Position numbers and translations under genes: made by a program. The notes under the pieces were generated by a model. The model searched no databases and had not been told where the DNA came from. It worked only from the letters and a program-made list of their open reading frames with translations. From the NCBI GenBank assembly GCA_031216445.1, contig CM062205.1, positions 19,113,501 to 19,177,500 on the forward strand: DNA of 64,000 bases, given 5' to 3'. Within the stretch, counting starts at the first letter, position 1. Each line of letters opens with the position of its first letter. This DNA is from Lateolabrax maculatus (Eukaryota; Chordata; Actinopteri; Acropomatiformes; Lateolabracidae). Shown here in pieces: positions 51,991 through 63,267 of this stretch.

Positions 51991-52693
51991 GCACGTGTAT
52001 GTTTTTCTTAAAGGGAAGTTAAACTCCCAATTGCATAATCCAATAAGATGATAGAGCTTTTTAAGTATCAAATGTGACACTAGGGGCTTGTCAGAGTGAA
52101 ATCTTTTGTGACCGCAGGACGTGAACGTGGCTAGTTTCACAGCTTTAGTCAGGGTGGAAAACTATATTCAACAATTGTGGTCCGGTGGTTTGTGGGTTGG
52201 CTGTGATTTGCAAACACTCTGGCTGGATCACCTATGGTAAATCTCTGCAACGCATGACCACGTGATTTTCTGTTGTAATTTAGATTTTTTGCAGGGCTTC
52301 ATCCTGCGCACATACAAGCATACACTCACATGCAAACACACATGCTTATTGTATACACAGTGCATACCCACTTATGTCTTTTAAAACTACACAAACTGTC
52401 ACACACACGCATGCAGTCCCACGTGCAGCTTTACGAAATGAGTGTTATTGTGAAGTGGCTAAACAGTCATCACTCCCTGGACCTGTGATTTAAGGATCAC
52501 TGTCTGACCACACTCACACTGTCTGCCTCCATAGCCGCTGTCACTAGGCACACTGCTTTACATCTCACTCGACAGACGTATTTTCCAGTAGCTCCTAAGT
52601 GCCGATGATGTTGACAGTATGCACAATGCCAGCCCAAACCCCTGTTTTAATGTCTATTACATATGCCTGGTATTAAGCCACATAGTGTGCACG

Positions 52694-52790
52694 CTAAAAA
52701 AAACATTGGGTTCAAAATTGACCCAGTTTGGGTCAGTATAGCGCTACGACCGAGTACCAATGGGCTGTTTTGAGCCAGCGTTAGTGTATT
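52694..52790. repeat. Family F left arm
   Basis: The sequence attgacccagtttgggtcag followed by tatagcgctacgac matches, inverted, the end of the block at 53758-53890. It looks like one arm of a palindromic element now separated from its partner by about 1 kb of other DNA. Confidence 0.5.
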
Positions 52791-52861
52791 CTTTTCATAT
52801 TGCTGTCTAAAATATGGTTATTTGGACTCATTGTTAGACACAACAACATCAAATTTCAGCT

Positions 52862-53475
52862 TAAGGTGACTATAATCAATATCTTTATAATAACAATGAA
52901 ACAAATCACAATGTGACAGTGTGACAGGGGATGCTCATTGTGACGAACCTACAGAGAATTATCATCTCAATCTGCAGCTCTGCTCGGCTTTGCAGCGAGT
53001 TTCAGCTCGTTGTTCAGCTGGCCAGCTCACAACTGTGTTTTGGTTCACTCTCACCGCTCTCATAGTGTCATTTTCAGCTTGCAGCAGGCAGATGTTTTCA
53101 GCAAAAAAGCTCTAAAAAAAAACACTTTACCTGCTCAGCACCAAACGGTCAGACACAGTTGGCAATTAGCTGGTGAACAAAGTGGAGCATTTAGCAGCTC
53201 AGGAGTTAGTGGAGACCAAAAACAGAGCGGCAGTAAAAGAGAGTGAATATTGAATTGAATGTTGGTCTTATATTTGCCAGGTGGCCAGAAACACGACTCC
53301 AATGTAATTATATTGTTGCTCTATAACTGCTGGATGTGAAAATAAGCAATTGTTTGCCGACAAGTTGTGCATTTCAACTTAAAAGGTGATAAACACGCCA
53401 GTGTTCACAACTTCTGTCTGCTGCCCCGAGGTGGCCAAATAAATCAGTTATTGCAGGTTTAAACTAACTGTCAAA
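52862..53475 (+). mobile_element. Family B copy 4: longest copy, + orientation
   Basis: Landmarks in order are gactataatcaatatcttta, acagagaattatcat, gcgagtttcagctcgttgtt, gcagatgttttcagcaaaaa, ggagaccaaaaacagagcg, gccagaaacacgactcc, aaggtgataaacacgccagt, gaggtggccaaataaatc and attgcaggttta. These recur in the other B copies. The class is unknown. No coding capacity is evident. It sits between the two family F arms. Confidence 0.72.
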
Positions 53476-53757
53476 TATTGTTAGTTGTACAAAACTATGT
53501 TCATATTACATTCAAAATTGCAAGGGATAAACATATTATTAACAGAGATGATCACGCCAGGTTTTTGCGTCTTCTTCTTCTGCAGTGGTTTAATGGGACC
53601 ACCAGCTGTTTACCGCTATGCACCCAACACCTAATAGTCACATACCAGAAGTAGATGGATGAATTTCCATTTTCTTTCTTTAAAACTTTGGACGGAAACT
53701 TGGCGAATGACTTGTATGTTTTACAAGAGTACATTTGCGTTTGTGTAAACAGTAACA

Positions 53758-53890
53758 TTTAAAAATCAACCCAACATTGGGTCAAAACAACCACTTGTCT
53801 TGGGTGGCATTCTACCCATGGGTGTTGGGTGAGGTTAACCCAGTCATTGCGTTGGTGCTATATTGACCCAGATTGGGTCAATCTGGATGA
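53758..53890. repeat. Family F right arm
   Basis: It holds aacccaacattgggtcaaaa, acccatgggtgttgggtgag and tatattgacccagattgggt. The last part is the inverse of the left arm. Words built on acccaa/ttgggt recur in both orientations, as in a hairpin-type repeat. Confidence 0.5.
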
Positions 53891-56175
53891 AAAAGAGAGG
53901 GGACTCCTACCTGCAACACTAGCTTTTGTTAACTTGAAGCCATACTGCATCTCATCAAGCAGACCACACACAGAGTGAGAGGAAGCACACTGTTGAAAAA
54001 GAAATAGAGAGGATAAAGAGGCAAAGGGGAGAGGAGTTAACGGTCTTGTTATCACAGAGGGTGAAAAATGAAATGGTGAGGAGTTTTTTCCGCCATAAAA
54101 ACTCATAATGTATGTTCACCACCTCCCCCCAGTGTCAAACGTGTTATCCGTTGCATCTGTCATCCTCAGCGTTGTCCTCTCTCACACAATGTTGCTGTTA
54201 AAGTGAGTTTGGTTTATTTTCTTTTTATATGGAGTTTCCATCATGCTCCACTCCCTCTGTGGTTCCAGCACGGCTGGCCAAATGGCAATAAAATGCTCAA
54301 AGGACATCAGAGAGGGAAAAGGAGACCTATTTGTTAGCCTAACAAAATCCCCAGTAGTTAAATAGGCAGTCAACATGTGAGAAAAAAAGGGGGCAATGCT
54401 CTGCCTCAGTGCTGTTGTGAGGGGCAAGACAAGTGGCCAAACAACAGCCGCAGAGATGGATCTAACCAGTGTCTGTCTGTGTAGGAGATGGGTCAATAGT
54501 CAGCCAACCAACCTTTTGACATCCTAATTTATGTTGAGGAAAGGTTGTTTTATGTACAGGGTCATTTAAAACTCAAAATACTGAAAACATGCAAAATACA
54601 GGAAACTAAAATAAACATTAAAAACAAGAACATAATTCAAAGTAAAGCAGCTTTGGTCAAATAAAAAAATGCATGCAAAGTCATCACAAAAACAAGTATT
54701 TTCAATTGCTGTGTTTGCTAAAATGATGGCTTTAAAATGCGAGCGGAATGAGTCTACGTTGAGATTTTCCTGCAGTCTGTTCCATTTGGATGTGAAGTGA
54801 ATGAAAACTGAAAGCAGATTTTTCCTTGTTTTATTGTGGTTTCTGGAACTTTGAAAACTAAACAGTCCTGACACATCTATGCCAGTGTACCCGCTGTCCC
54901 TCTGTCTCACTCCTGTCAACGAAGACTCGTTCTCTGAAGCTGATGGACTGCACAAGAGGAAGGAGGAGGATACAAGAGGAAACCTCAGGACACAGAGTCT
55001 GATTTCACAGGAAAAAGCAAGACATAAGAAAACAAATGTATAAGTGTAATGTTAAATAAACTCTACATATGTTCTTAAAAGAGCTGGGCAGTGTAGTTTT
55101 AAGCAGATGTTACCCAGACAAGAGAAATAGTGCATTTGTTTGGGATTATTTTCAGCCATGGATACAATTTTCATCTTAAAGAAGGCACATGTCAACCAGT
55201 CATTGAAGGGTTTTAATCATTTTAGACAATAATGGAGGAAAGAAATAAACTGTATCAGGCTTTGGTTACACAGAAAATACCTGTAGAATCATTTCATTGT
55301 CGGTTTTGGTCGTTTCTTCGATAGAATATCACCAGACCGAATTTTAAAGACAGCTTCAGTCATCAAACCTTCATCTTTTCTTTCCTTTCATTTAATTAGT
55401 CTTCAGTATTATATACGATGTATCTGAATGACTTTCAGTACTTCATATGAGCTCTGCAGTTGGGTCTTCCATCTGTGCTCAGTGACCCGGTCACAGTCCG
55501 GGTCATCACACAGCTCTGGAGGTTAAATAGCTGTAAGAACACACATTAATCTGCAAACACTTGGTGAAACTGGCCTTAAGCTCCCTCTCTACTGGCCTGC
55601 CTCCCCCTCACTCTACTGGCAGCCGTGCCCGAGAATAGGCATGTAAACCATGTAGGCCTGACACCAGTTGTTTTGACTGAGAGCACTGAGGCACTGACTT
55701 ATTGTGCAACACAAGGCAGAGCCTTTAGCCTGGTAAGCTATAGCGCCGAAATCCCTGCTGGGAACTCCCCCCACTCATTTCCAGAATGGACCTTTTCCAG
55801 GTTCGGGTTTGCAAGCATTTTCCCTTGAAAGGTGCGGTTAATCAAATCAGAAAATTGTGATACACACAGCACAGATTGTTTCTCAGCATTGTTACAGTGT
55901 TCCTGAGAAATCTACTCCCATTAGAGTCAATTTGGCACCCAGAGCCATATCAGTGCTGTGAATGGACAAACAACGCTCCTGTCACAACTTAAATCGCAGT
56001 TACATTTTCACTTAAAAGTCAACAGTGGAATAAAGCCACTAAATAGTCTTCAGTTGGCATTTAAGTAAACTGTGTGGCACTTAACATATTGTCCGAGCAG
56101 GTTATAATAAGGGCTTTGAATGATACACAAATATGGGTTGAACCACATGTGGGTCAAAAAAGCCCCACAACATAA
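53891..56175. other. Gene-poor DNA, 2.3 kb, with two unassigned minus frames
   Basis: Minus frames of 104 codons (54182-54496) and 129 codons (54566-54955) lie close together. They could be relics of a mobile element but match nothing I can name. The rest is AT-rich and featureless. Confidence 0.45.
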
Positions 56176-56690
56176 GCTTATGAGCCATGCTGGAAGTGTA
56201 GCTCTCTGGGTGGAAGTGTCATCTGTTGATCGGTCCACCGCTTTGGTCCCAGACTGAAATATCTCAACATCTATTATATGGATTTCCATTAAAGTTTGTA
56301 CAGGTATTCGTGTAGCGCCACCTTGAGATTCACATTTGTGGTTTTGAGTGAAATATCTCAACAACTCTTGGATGGATTGCCTTGAAATTTAAACTCCCCT
56401 CATGATGAATTGCAATAACTTTTGTGATCCCTTAACCTTTAATCTAGCGCCACCATCAGGAAACATTTTCAGTTTGTCCAACACTTTGCTTACTGACCAG
56501 ATACTTCTAAAAAAGACATTATCAGCCTCAGCTTTGCTTTGTATTTTGTGCAAATTAGCAAATATTAGCACGCTGACACGCTTAACTTAAATGTACGTGG
56601 TAAACATTAGAACTGCTACACATCAGCATGCAGCTGAAACCACGCAGAGCTGCCAGCGTGGCTGTAGACTCTTGTTACCATCCATACATG
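56176..56690 (+). repeat. Family C copy 3: longest copy
   Basis: It contains accgctttggtcccagactg, gtttgtacaggtattcg, gttttgagtgaaatatctca, ctagcgccaccatcagg, agcctcagctttgctttgta and the end cgtggctgtagactcttgtt. I recall this sequence type as a common dispersed repeat of spiny-rayed fish, but its class is not visible. It has no coding capacity. Confidence 0.7.
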
Positions 56691-57612
56691 ATAGAAAAGT
56701 AGCTGGCTGGGAGCGTGTGATCGTATTGCCATGTCACACAGCATCCTGATCTACTTTTTGCACAGACCAGCAGCTGAGGAATACTATAGTGCAGTTATTT
56801 ATGTGTACTCTGTGTCTGTGTCTTCATGCATGCTCTCTGTATTTGTGAAATACTACTTTAGTCAGTGCACGCAGCAGGGTGTGTCACACCACTGCATGCT
56901 TGTTACATTAACACACAAACTTGAAAAAAAAAATCGTGCCATGGTTCTATTTCAGACTATATTATAATTAGATTTGAAATGTTTTTTTTCTTGTTATTAT
57001 ACTGAGACACTCTGCCGTATGACTTCGAATCTGATGTGAATGTAAACGTAAGTGAGAAACTAATGTGTATTATTTATTTGGGTGTAACATGCAACAATTT
57101 GAATGCTCAGACAGACATTATAAAATGTTCCAGATGGAGATGTGCGAAGACTACAGAGAGGAAACCGATCTTCCCACCAGGCCACAAGTCTGCCTTTTTG
57201 ATTAGGCCCCATTTGTTTCTAAACTACGCCGCTGATTAAGGCAGCTTTAACGTGAACTATTTCTGACATTTGAAGGGAATCCTTGTGAGATTTAATGAAT
57301 GAAGGCCAGGACTCTGAGGGGTATCCGACACCTGAGCGCACATGTATTTTGTTGGTGTGGTCTCAAACCTTCCCAAATTATCCCCTCACAATTCTTTTAC
57401 TGCCCAGATAATGATTCATTACAGTTGCAAAGCTCCACACAGTGGTTTAACAACTTTTGATTCCAGTAAAGCCCAGCCTGCAAGCCTCGCCAATAAACAA
57501 ATATACTGTAATTAGGCTACTTACAACCTACAAGTTGTTCTCAATGTTCCCTCATGGTGGTCTTTAAATTCTTCATATTTAATCAGAGGCAATATACAGA
57601 CTTTCAAATTAC
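56691..57612. other. Gene-poor DNA, 0.9 kb
   Basis: No gene is seen. The part near 57360-57480 has regulatory-looking AT-rich words (ccagataatgattcattac) that might be conserved. This is a weak impression only. Confidence 0.4.
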
Positions 57613-58266
57613 TTAAAGACCCCCTCTTAAAAATGTGTCATACTTATTCACTTTGTGCAGTCTGACACATGAAGTTTAAGACGTGTACTTACAGACTTTC
57701 AATGAGGTACGACACTTCTTGTGTCCAGCAGGTAAACTTTTAAAGTTAAAAACATTTGCATATTCATAATAGAGTTTTTCACTGAGGAAGATGGAGCCGA
57801 TTTTTCATCTGCGGCAGCCATCTTGGTAATTTCTGAAGATTCTTCAGCGACGCTCCTCTCTGTCAGTCATCGTATTAAACCCGCGTCACGTTACATGAAC
57901 GGTTGTGATTGGCTTGCCACATACCAGTTTGGAGGGAATCTGACTGGGAGAGCAGCCAGACATGTCTGCTGGAGCAAATAAAACACTGGGAGCACTGGGA
58001 GTATGGCGTAGCCTATGGCAAAAAAAACCCAAGACGCGTCCAAGAAAAGTTTCTGATGTTCCAGATAAAACAGAAACTCGGTATTCAGAAGATGCATTAT
58101 TGTAAAAAATAAAAGAAAGCGCTCCATGGTGAGGACAAACACAGCTAGCCATTGACATACACCATAGGCACGCCTCTACAGTGTTTGTGTAATTACTCTC
58201 ACTGCCAGAAGGGGGAGACAAAGGTTCCACTGCAGGGTTAAAACATATCTGAAGGGGGATCTTTAA
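57613..58266. mobile_element. Family H: TTAA-flanked non-autonomous element, 654 bp
   Basis: The left end reads ttaaagaccccctc. The right end, gaagggggatctttaa, reverse-complements to ttaaagatcccccttc, so the ends form terminal inverted repeats with TTAA at the outer edge. A TTAA target is the hallmark of piggyBac-type transposition, though the class here is inferred from the ends only. Open frames inside are short and unlike a transposase. It ends about 0.2 kb before the CpG-rich promoter block. Confidence 0.65.
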
Positions 58267-58359
58267 TCTTTAATGTAAACTATAAACTCTGCTTCTGTCA
58301 CTCTGTTACTCTTTTTCCCTTCAGCTCAAAGAAATCTCTGTGTTTACATCCTAAAAAGA

Positions 58360-58446
58360 AAAAAAAAAAAAAAAAAAACCCAGCCAGCCTCAATGCAATA
58401 TCCTGAGCAGCTCCTTGCACATAAGGGGGGGGGGGGGGGGGGGGGG
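58360..58446. repeat. A-rich run and G22 run next to the promoter block
   Basis: An interrupted A run (about 58360-58378) is followed 46 bases later by 22 G (58425-58446). Both are prone to slippage and to assembly length errors. They lie just upstream of the CpG-rich promoter candidate. Confidence 0.9.
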
Positions 58447-58499
58447 CTGACTCCTGGAGAAATTTGATCCTGCATTGGGCCCTTTAAAGGAATATGGGA

Positions 58500-58744
58500 T
58501 GAGTCTGTTGAATGGGAGCTCAGAGTGAGTCCCGGTGAAGTGTGCGCTCCAGAGGAAGCGGAGGACAGCGGCGGGACGGGCTCGACTCAAGGACCCCGGA
58601 GAACAAATGAATGAGCCAGAGTCTGCGGCGTGAGAGGGACGTTATGAGCCGGAACGAGACGATTTACCGGGGAAGGTGTCCGTGAGAGAGCCGACTGAGG
58701 TGGGTGAGGGGGGTCTGTGGGGGGGGAGACAACAGAGTCACAAG
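58500..58744 (+). other. Inferred non-coding exon 1 (5' UTR) of the plekhh gene
   Basis: The GC-rich stretch ends in CAAG|GTAAAG at 58741-58750, a good donor that could splice to the acceptor at 63267. A second possible donor (GAG|GTGGGTGAG) lies near 58699. The 5' limit is a guess. Support is context (CpG-rich, same strand, no coding exon between) rather than transcript evidence. Confidence 0.4.
58607..58685 (+). other. Two overlapping short upstream ORFs in the inferred leader
   Basis: ATG at 58607 opens an 8-codon frame ending at TGA 58631-58633. ATG at 58611 opens a 24-codon frame ending at TGA 58683-58685, with an internal ATG. Neither joins the main coding frame. If exon 1 is transcribed as inferred, these could lower translation of the main ORF. 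They depend entirely on the exon call. Confidence 0.35.
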
Positions 58745-59562
58745 GTAAAGTAGCTGAAGGGCTCCGCTGTAGAGTCCGATGTATCTCTGCGCCTCCACCG
58801 CATTACGCACCGTGTTATTTATGCAGATGCCAGAGGATAAATTTAACCAGGACGCGGGAGGTTGTTTGGGACGAAAGCCGCAGCTGGGTATTTTGAGAGA
58901 TCTCTGAAGTCTGGTTGAACTTTTTTGTTCTTTTTTCTTTTTTTCTTTTTCGCTGACCGACGGTTTTACGGTTGCTGCTGTGCGTCAGGCACACCTGTTC
59001 CCTGTGGCCTTTTTGTTGGGGGGGACAAAAGTGTGGCCACCGCTCGGACCCCTTGGACTAGCTCTGAAAGTGTTTGTCAGAGATATATCAAGTCTGTATG
59101 GGAGTCCAGAAAAGAAAAAAAAAACATCTTCTTCAGTGCAAACTGTGTGTTTACTTCTTCATCATCGTGCGCATCTGGAGAAACCATGAGAGTCCATACA
59201 TCAGTGTGACTCCTCCAGCCGCAGCCATAGACATTCCCAAGCTAAAACTTGAGGAAAACATATATATTATGTCTCGCAATGTATGGTTAGAGGTGTCTCC
59301 TACTATAACTCATGCGCCTTTCTTCCCAGAAACAAAGCGTTTCTCCATGCCCTGCAGTGCTGCAGGAGAGTCGAGGCTTTTAAGTGTGTGTGCAGGACAG
59401 GAGAGCTGCAGAGGTAGATGTTTACACCTCAGTACTGAAGAATGTCAGGGCCTGTATTTAAAGCTGAGACTGATAATGAGTGTGGTCAGTTTGCAGAGGC
59501 CTGTCATTAACCTGAGCTGGGAGAGAGTTTGCTCGCTGGCAAAGGTAGGAGAGGATGTGGAG

Positions 59563-59710
59563 GAAGGAAGGAAGGAAGGAAGGTAGGAAGGGAAGAGGGA
59601 GGGTGGGAAAGGTGCTGCAGGAGGAGAGGGGAGAAGCGCAGGAGGATGGAAAGTGAGGTGCTGGAGGAGGAGGAGGAGGGGTGAGGCGGATAGAAAGAGG
59701 AGGAGGAGTA
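59563..59710. repeat. GGAA and GGA purine tract
   Basis: A GGAA tetramer array (gaaggaaggaaggaagg) passes into an irregular gga-rich tract. The long minus-strand frame here is poly-Leu/Ser/Pro of low complexity. Confidence 0.88.
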
Positions 59711-60342
59711 AGACAAGATAGATAAGATGATAAATGGGAGGAGGATAAACATGAGGTATATTCATGATTTAAAAAGCAGGCTGAAGACTTGCATTGGCCT
59801 CTGCAGCGCTTTAAATGTCAAATTTGAGTAATTGCTCAGTCAAAACTGCCTTTTTAATCTGAATGATTACAAGATAAAAAAAACTAGGGCAAATGGGTTT
59901 TTTAAAAGTTTTGTAACAAATATCAGAAACCTCCCTATTTTCCAAGAATAGGGTCAAAGGTTAAGAAATGTATAGCAGCATTGGAGACCCCCCCCCCACC
60001 CCTTATATATAGGACACTACATCCCAGCTGTAGCTGTAAAATGGGACCAAAATAGTGAGGCAGTAATTTAAACAAAAGTGTGAGGCCTACTTGACCGGAT
60101 GGGAGTCTACAGAGGTCCCCTTTGTTAAACATATGGGGCCGCCGAGGAGAAGATAAGGCAATATTTAACACACCCATACTTGACTCCTCTTGCTCTCAGA
60201 TGATTTGTCTTTGTCTCCTTTTGTACACACAGAGATCTGCCACGCTGACACGAATCCGCAGCGACTGACCCAGATTTACACACATGCTCCTGTGCTGTTT
60301 GATGGGAGTCTTTTTTTTATTTGATGGGGTGGGAAGGGGGGA

Positions 60343-60362
60343 GGGGGGGGGGGGGGGGGGGG
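60343..60362. repeat. G20 run in the leader intron
   Basis: A homopolymer of G, preceded by a G-rich stretch from 60326. Confidence 0.95.
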
Positions 60363-60500
60363 CAAAATGTGGGGAAGCCAAGTTGGACCTCGGCAGAGAC
60401 AACAACAGCGGGGATTTGAAATGTCTGGTGGGGATGATATCACTGAACCACCTAATCACTTACATCACCGCAGCTGCATGCTCAGCAGTGTGTCAGCCTC

Positions 60501-60531
<31 letters not shown>
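60501..60531. repeat. (TG)13 followed by CGCGCG
   Basis: Alternating purine-pyrimidine DNA that could adopt Z-form. It is in the leader intron. Confidence 0.92.
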
Positions 60532-60532
<1 letters not shown>

Positions 60533-61792
60533 CATGTGTCTGTTTCCAATCTATTTCTGTGTGTATCTCCATCTGTGTCTGTCTGTGCTCTGGTAAGCAA
60601 GCGCTGAAGAGTTACGACCGGCCGGGGAGTGTGTGTTTGAATATGCGGTGATTAAGGAGGTTCTAGTCAATGCGAAGACTGACATGAGACTTGTACTTGT
60701 GGTCCGTGCATCCTCTAAAGAGCAGCGCACACTCCAAAACCTTCGACTGAGAGAAGGCTCAGCGACGGCCAGACAGAAACACCACACACCGTCCCGTCCA
60801 AACAATTTTATAACAATCTCTGATAGCTTCCACATTTTGAATAAAAACTCTCCTCGCAGGATATCAAATCTCACTCAGTCTGAGGAATAATGCAGTATAA
60901 CTGTCAGTGTAATCAATGGAAAGCAGTTGTCGGCAATGGCAGCCGTAGAGACGATCCTGCTGGGATCGTTGCGGTGGCGTTTCCATTCAGTCGTCTTCCC
61001 CAGTGTTTGCTCTGGCCGCGGCTGCGCGCAAGTTCTCGCAGCTAGATGGAAGTAGAGAAGCTCCCAGGGCCTTCGTGTCTGTCTGCAGCCAGGAGAGGAC
61101 TCACCATTCTGGGCTTTGGCTCCCCCGTGCACATCCCCACCCGCTCGTTCTGGGTGGCCCGAGTGTTACCAAACATGGATCTACCATGCAGATCCTGGAA
61201 AGCTTGTTTTTGATGTCTTAGGTTTTTTTTTTTTTTTCGCCTCCCACCTGAATATTGCCAGCATAGACATAACACTGTATGCCAGACAAAGAGACAGAGA
61301 AGATACTGTAGAACAGTATTCATTATATCGTATATAACAGTAGACTGAGTGGAAAAGTGTCTTCTGCATTTCTATAAACCATCCCAAAATGGAGGGTTAG
61401 GCTCATGCAAAAGGAGAAAATGGCTCCAGTTTAAATCTTAGCTGTAACAAAATCTACATTACTCCCACACACGCCGTGAAAATGACCTCATTCCTGACAG
61501 GCTGGTGATGTGGGGTTGATTTTATCCTTATGCGCACTGATGCAGAGAGGAGATGTGGCCTTTAGTAACCTCTGGCTGCCTTCCCTCCTCATCCTGCTCA
61601 TGAGAAACTTTACACTTTCTGATAATTAAGTTGGGTTTCTGGCACCGGTTGGCATGAACTGCAGCAACCCCCTTATGTCCAACAAGCAGGGAGTGCTAAG
61701 GGAGTTGTTCCGGCGAGAATTAACATGGCAGCGCTGAGAGTGTTTAACTATCAAATGGCTTGTTTGCACCCAGCTGTTAGCTCCTGGAGGAG

Positions 61793-61830
61793 GGCCTGGC
61801 CTGGCCTGGCCCGGCCTGGCCTGGTGTGGC
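61793..61830. repeat. GGCCT pentamer array
   Basis: About seven imperfect ggcct/ggccc units. Reads as Gly/Pro/Ala low complexity in several frames. Confidence 0.88.
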
Positions 61831-63267
61831 CCAGCAGAGCTTATTCAAGCAGTCTGATTTCCCCTCTTCCCCTACGCCGACGTCCTGCTTTCCCTGACCT
61901 TCACTCCCTCCAGCCTGCCCCAGAGAGAGAGGGAGACGTCGGCAGCTGGACCTTGACTGTCCAGCCTGGGTACAGCGGTCGGCTGGCGGATCCTCCACAC
62001 GCATGACTTCTGTAATTTGTTTGCTAGGCCTGTATTTATGAGCATGCTAATTGTAGGGAGTGCCACGGTGCAGTTATAGTCACTGGACTTTGAACGTCTG
62101 CTGTTCTGCTGACGGTGTCTGGCTGCACTTTGACTCCGTCTGTCTTTCTGTCTGCATACTGCTTAACTTTTTAACTTAATTTGGTTTCATTTTTTACTCA
62201 ATGATATGCAAACTTTCACTCAAAATCCCCCGCATCTCGACACCGTCCATGGGCTCTTGTGACTTATAACCCCAAAGCCGAATCTTAAGGCTACTTTTAT
62301 CTCAAGATAATCAGACTTTTATTGAGTTCCCCCAGGCCTTAACCTTTGTGAATGAGTATCTTCCCTGAGAAAAATAGCCACCAGTCAATCCTCTTCAGGT
62401 AAAAATAACCTCAGCGCCCCAGTTTCCCACATTCAGCACTCGGGCCATTCATTCTCACACATTCTTTCCTCCTTTCTTTGCCGAGGCGAGCTGACGGCCC
62501 CCCCTCTCTAACTGTGATGGGACTGTCATGCAGAAAGACACTATTGTGCTGCGCGGGATCCCGTTTCAGTCTTGCCTTGTAATTAAGAAGGGATTGCATG
62601 GTGAGGGAGTTGTGGGTGGGTGGGGGGGACCAGGGGATTGGGTTAGTAGGTAATTTGGCTAAAAAGCAGAGCGCTGACCTGCTTTGTAGCTGGCAGGCCT
62701 GGGAGCCGGCACGCATGAACCCAACTCCCCCGCTGACACACAGCCTCCCTGCTGGGGTTTTGTTCAGTGTGTGTGGGCATGTGGAGAGACTGCGGACGAA
62801 AAGGAAAGAAAGGTTCCGGCTGTGCGTTTGTTCCTGTGTACAGGTCATGTGTATGTATGAATGTTTCTTTGTGGTTACATGTCACACACAGAAAGTGAGA
62901 GGAAGCTTTCATTAAAACTCCTGTCGTTCCTGGACTCATCACTATTATTTGCTTTACTCACATTTCCTCAGTGAATCATGGGAAGTGTGGCAATCGGTGC
63001 ATTTTTAGAGGTTCAGTCACTTTTTTTTTTGTGCTGTAAATGAAAACAGAAGCTGGACTACTTGAGGAAAAACGATCAAAGGACTATTTATGTATCCTGC
63101 TGGAACTCATTTGTGTCATTGGCTGCAAGTTAAATATGAAGTATCACTAAGGATAAAGTTATTATTTTCACAATAGATAATACAATACGCTCTTGACAGT
63201 AGATCAGACAAACCATATGTAAGCATGAAGTGCTGAGTAGACTTGTGTTTTCTGTCTCTAAGTGCAG

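Larger units (their letters stand above)
58480..59060 (+). promoter_or_regulatory. CpG-rich candidate promoter of the plekhh gene
   Basis: This block is rich in CpG dinucleotides (gcggcggga, gccggaacgagacg, ccgactgagg, gaccgacggttttacgg), unlike the AT-richer DNA on its left. It lies on the + strand 4.2-4.8 kb upstream of the only coding exon. A weak TATA-like ctttaaagg sits near 58481-58490. A dispersed repeat (57613-58266), an A run and a 22-base G run form its left border. The transcription start cannot be read from sequence alone, so the limits are approximate. Confidence 0.5.
58745..63267 (+). other. Inferred leader intron of the plekhh gene
   Basis: About 4.5 kb lie between the inferred non-coding exon and the coding exon. 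The interval holds T-rich runs near 58920-58950, a GGAA tract (59563-59600), a purine-rich GGA stretch to 59710, a G20 run (60343-60362), a TG/CG microsatellite (60501-60531), a CpG-rich patch (about 60930-61180) and a GGCCT pentamer repeat (61793-61830). An AT-rich block with homeobox-like words lies near 62010-62060. No further coding exon was recognised. Confidence 0.4.

Noticed and set aside
59074..59586. 170-codon + frame in the CpG-rich/leader region
   Set aside because: It starts in the GC-rich patch, crosses an A run and ends in the GGAA array. It has no domain, and its ATG is not followed by a plausible exon structure. It is better read as part of the leader intron.
62411..62848. 145-codon minus frame in the leader intron
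   Set aside because: No motif and no splice partners. The length is plausible by chance in GC-richer intron DNA.
62972..63020. Possible third family D fragment (catgggaagtgtggcaatcg)
   Set aside because: The match to the D core is short and interrupted. Not enough to call a copy.
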